Part shown: positions 60,760-64,000 of the stretch, in pieces
How the letters are laid out: each line of letters begins with the position of its first letter
How positions within the stretch are numbered: the first letter of the stretch is position 1
Source of the DNA: Cricetomys ansorgei
Lineage: Eukaryota > Chordata > Mammalia > Rodentia > Nesomyidae
Assembly: GCA_026225945.1 (NCBI GenBank)
Contig: JAMJFZ010001133.1
Coordinates: 4,608,501-4,672,500, forward strand
Direction: 5' to 3'
DNA: 64,000 nucleotides
The notes under the pieces: model-generated
The model's database searches: none
What the model was told of the DNA's origin: nothing
The model's input: the letters and a program-made list of their open reading frames with translations, nothing else
Translations under genes and position numbers: made by a program

Positions 60760-61430
60760 ATATTTTCTTTCACTATTATATTTTTATACATCCTGACTAC
60801 AGTTACCCCCTCGTCTACTCTTCCCAGTGCCCCAACACACATCTCCTTTCCCCCAAATCCACTCCCTATCTGTTTCCCCTCAGAAAGGAGTAGGCTTCCC
60901 AGGGATATCAACTGAACAAGGCAGAACAAGATACATAAGAGTAGCCACAAACTGTTACATCAAGGCTCAATGAGGCAACCCAGAAGAAGGAAGAGGGTCT
61001 CAAGAGCCGATAAAAGAGTCAGATATGCCCAATCCCACTGTTAGGAGTCCAGTGAAAACATCAACCTAACAACCATAACATATTTGCAGAGAATCTATGG
61101 AAGACCCATGCAGACTCTGTGATTGGTGACTACTGAGTCTGTGAGCCCCTCTGAGCCCTGAATAGCTGATTCTTTAGACTATGCTCTCCTTGTGTCCTCA
61201 ACCCCTCTGGTTCCTATAATCCTTCCTCCTCTTCTTCCATAGGGTTGCAGATCTCCAATTTGTGCTCTTATTTCACTTAATATTTGGATGTGAGTTTCTG
61301 CATCTGCTCTCATTAGCTGCCAGAGGAAGCCCCTCTGGTAACAACTGGGCTAGGCACTGATCTATGTGTACAGCAGAATATCATTAAGGATCATTTTATA
61401 ATTTCTTTAATTTTTTCCCCAGTGGTGTGT
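60760..61430 (-). mobile_element. L1 (Lx-like) 3' UTR, minus strand
   Basis: 'ccctatctgtttcccctcag', 'gtaggcttcccagggatatc', 'tctgagccctgaatagctga', 'ctcattagctgccagaggaa' and 'cagcagaatatcattaagga' are complements of the 3' UTR landmarks also present at 45-46 kb. The frame 60663-60950 is in its non-coding part. Abuts family copy 5. Confidence 0.85.
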
Positions 61431-61434
61431 GGTT

Positions 61435-62395
61435 CAATAATAGTTCTCTGGTCTATCTGTAGAGGAAAAGGTATATATGAAAGATAGGAAGGGTCTATAT
61501 ACCAGGGGTCTATGTGACAGGATAGCATTTAGAAGTAGTGTATTTTGGATGGAATGCAGAGAGAATATTAGGAATGTTGGTACAAACCTTTAATCCCAGT
61601 ACTCAGAAAGCAGTGGTAGCACACACCATTAATCAAAGGATTCGAAGGGCAGTGGTTGTCCAATCCTTTAATCCCTAAAATAGAAAAAGACTGTGGAAAA
61701 AGACACAGGAAGCAGAGCTCAGAAAGAGTCAGTATCACACAAAAAGGGACATCTGAGATGAGTCAGAATGAAGGGCAGGCAAAGTAAATAATCAGAGGAA
61801 GAGTTGGCAGAGTGAGTCAGAGTAAGTACATGCCCAACTCTAGTGATAGAAAGGCAGGTTCTTAGCTTAGAGCAGTTATAACTTAGTTAGTTATAGCAGA
61901 CAGTATGAGGCAAACAGTCTGAAGCAGGAAGATAGGGGACAAAACACAGATGGTTTGACTAAGGTGCAAAGAGGCTGACTGAAGCAGTATGGAGTAGTTT
62001 GAGCTCTGATGTAGACACACAGAGCTAGCTCAACAGAAGTCATTATCAGGGGAAAGAGTGAGTCAGTTTGAAGCTGAGCAGAGCCTTTCAGTCTGAGGTA
62101 GTCAGAGAGTCAGCTGGAGTCAGAAGAGTTCAATCAGGAATAGTCAGCTGGCTCAGAATGTCAGTTTGGACCAGTTAAAATTCTTCTTGGAGAAGAGTTT
62201 GATCCAGAACAAGAATGAGTTGACCAAGAAGTGTCAGAGTTCAGAAGGAGCTAGTCAGAGTGTGTCAGTTAGCAGTGAGTTTTGGAGGTTGATTAGATTA
62301 TATAGAGGCCAAAATACTCCAAGGCCCCAGGACTAGACTGGGGATTAGACAAAGAATAAAGTGCCTTTGTCCTGAACCAATGGCTACATCTATCC
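61435..62395 (+). repeat. LTR-like dispersed family, copy 5 (plus)
   Basis: Opens 'ggtctatctgtagaggaaaa' and 'ataccaggggtctatgtgac', then three B1-like motifs ('cctttaatcccagtactca'), 'catctgagatgagtcagaat', 'ataatcagaggaagagttgg', 'acatgcccaactct' and dense AGTCAG repeats. The end has GAATAAA near 62355, then 'ggctacatctatcc'. It is the most complete copy, about 960 bp. Confidence 0.65.
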
Positions 62396-62489
62396 AGCCT
62401 CCTATCTGTTATCATTAGGAGTATTCCTGAAAAGGAAACTTGTCACTTCTACCCAGGACTTGCTTCTTTTCATTGTTACTTAGGGTCTA

Positions 62490-62595
62490 ATTCTTTCTTT
62501 CTTTTCTCCCTTCCTTTCTTCCTTCCTCTTTTCCTTCCTTCCTTCCTCCCTTCTTTCCTCTCTCCCTTCCTCTTTCCTTCCTTCCTCTCTTTTAT
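62490..62595. repeat. (CCTT)n polypyrimidine microsatellite
   Basis: About 105 bp almost free of purine on the plus strand. The acidic/basic low-complexity minus frame 62480-62809 is read from it and the SINE beside it. Confidence 0.95.
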
Positions 62596-62599
62596 ATAT

Positions 62600-62773
62600 T
62601 TCTTTAAATATTTTATTTATTTTTATTTTTTGTACATCAGTGTTTTGCTTGATTGTATGAGGGTGTCCGATCCACTGAAACTGGAGTTTCAGACCATGCA
62701 GATGCTGGAGATTGAACCTAGGCCTTTTGGAAGAATTGTCAGTGCTCCGAAACACTGAGCCATTTCTCCAGCC
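62600..62773 (-). repeat. B3 SINE, minus strand
   Basis: 'tattttatttatttttattt' tail complement, 'gagggtgtccgatccactga', 'aactggagtttcagaccatg', 'gatgctggagattgaaccta' and 'actgagccatttctccagcc' give a full inverted B3. The polypyrimidine repeat adjoins its tail. Confidence 0.9.
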
Positions 62774-62809
62774 TTGGTCCCATTCTTTAGATGAGATGAT
62801 TTTCAACAA

Positions 62810-62945
62810 TATTTTTGACTTTTTTCAGCTATGAATAAAGCTGTTATTAATATCCTAGGACAAATATTAGTGTGAATATATGTTTGTATTTTTCTCTCAG
62901 ATGTGTAGGTGTCAGAGGCAGAACGAATAGTTAAATATTTGCTTA
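62810..62945 (-). mobile_element. Old L1 ORF2-tail fragment, minus strand
   Basis: 'agctatgaataaagctgtta', 'ttaatatcctaggacaaata' and 'gtatttttctctcagatgtg' match the complement of the final ORF2 region of old mammalian L1s. About 130 bp only. Confidence 0.6.
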
Positions 62946-64000
62946 ACTCTCAAAAAAAAGCATAGTAATGAATTGTCATTACTCTGTTATAATATAATAA
63001 CTTCCTTTCTAAATATCTCATGAAGCTTTCTGATAGGTTTATCAGCTTTTTCCAAACAATGCATCAAATATTAGGCTTATTAGACTGTTTTTATGTAAGT
63101 ATCTATACTTAAATGAATGTGGGCTCTACTGAAAAAATATACAGGGAAAGTCACACATTTAAAAAAAAATTGCTGTGAAGTTATTTTCCATAAAATATTT
63201 GTCTCTATATTTTAATTCTGTCTGCATATTCCATATGTCAATAAACTATTAAATCTTTTACTTTAAATGACTTTTATTCTATTATTAGTCAATGTGAGAT
63301 CTGAGATTCAGACTGTAACATCTGTGCAGGTTCAGATGTACCTACAATAAGCCCTCGGTGTCTGTAGATAATGCTTTTATGTTTACAGAGGAGCAGGGAA
63401 TCTTTTGTACTATGTTATAGAAATTATACAGTCATTCACAAAGATACTCTATATATTCTTATTGTGATATGCCACTCCAGCATCATCACAGATTATAATG
63501 GGTACATGAAATTCATATTCAGATTATTTGACTTTGTTACTTGGTCTCACTTCATTATCATTTCAAAATAAAAAAAAATCAGTGTTCTAAAAATAAGGCA
63601 TGGCTTCTAAAATTCTCCAAACATATTCACAAAACAAAATGATACATGATTGTGAATAATGTTTGCTTTGAGAATTTGGTGCAGAAATAATCGCAGCTAC
63701 TAATTTCATCTAAAATATTGCTAAATAAAATCAATCAATACAATTTCTAGACCCCTTAAAATGCATTCTTGTTATTTAGACAAAACAGATTAGTATTTTT
63801 AAACTCAGTTTGTCTTGGTGACATTTCTGAGTATAATTAGTCTCAACGAACCCAAGATGCTTGAAGAGCTATGCCATTTTAATGAGTGTTCAGGAACTTC
63901 CACCCTGAGAGTTGATATTTTGTTGCTATGACAAGGGATCATTTAGCAACAAAAATAGGCATTAAAAAGCTATTCATTATAGTGGTGGAAAAAAAAATAA
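62946..64000. other. Unrecognised AT-rich sequence to window end
   Basis: No gene or repeat recognised. The 66-codon frame 63371-63571 lacks motifs. Confidence 0.45.

Overview
This 64 kb window is AT-rich nuclear DNA from a muroid rodent (mouse/rat/hamster/vole group). The evidence is its set of interspersed repeats: a near full-length B1 SINE, several B2/B3/B4-type SINEs, 3' ends of old rodent L1 (Lx-like) elements, ORR1/MT-type MaLR LTRs and one older mammalian MIR. The species cannot be fixed from the sequence. All recognised L1 copies are 3' fragments and look old.

I found no protein-coding gene, exon, tRNA, rRNA or CRISPR array that I can support. The longest open frame is 137 codons, and it lies on the non-coding strand of an L1 3' end. 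The other open frames are short, carry no family motif I recognise, and match what stop-poor AT-rich DNA gives by chance. The window is best read as a gene desert or the inside of a very large intron.

Layout. 0-13 kb: mostly unrecognised AT-rich DNA with a few SINEs, microsatellites and a head-to-head L1 pair near 7.1-7.4 kb. 13.4-22 kb: three of the five copies of an LTR-like dispersed family (two minus, one plus), a minus L1 fragment and a MIR. 22-27 kb: an AT palindromic tract, a candidate LTR promoter and a degenerate tandem array. 29-31.6 kb: MaLR LTRs. 34-41 kb: B3 SINEs, a pair of related repeat copies, a minus LTR with a primer-site-like motif, a (TATC)n microsatellite, and a GC-rich promoter-bearing element that splits an older MaLR-like element. 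42-47 kb: L1 fragments on both strands, one interrupted by an unidentified insertion, then a tight B2/B1/B2 cluster. 49.8-62.8 kb: B4, the last two family copies, several L1 3' ends on both strands, and two LTRs with visible promoter signals.

Nothing here forms an operon, pathway or defence system. What is worth reading is the record of nested insertion: the five-copy family, the GC-rich insert at 39.8-40.95 kb, the inverted L1 pair, and the LTR promoter relics. Family names come from remembered consensus motifs; element edges are good to tens of bases unless stated.
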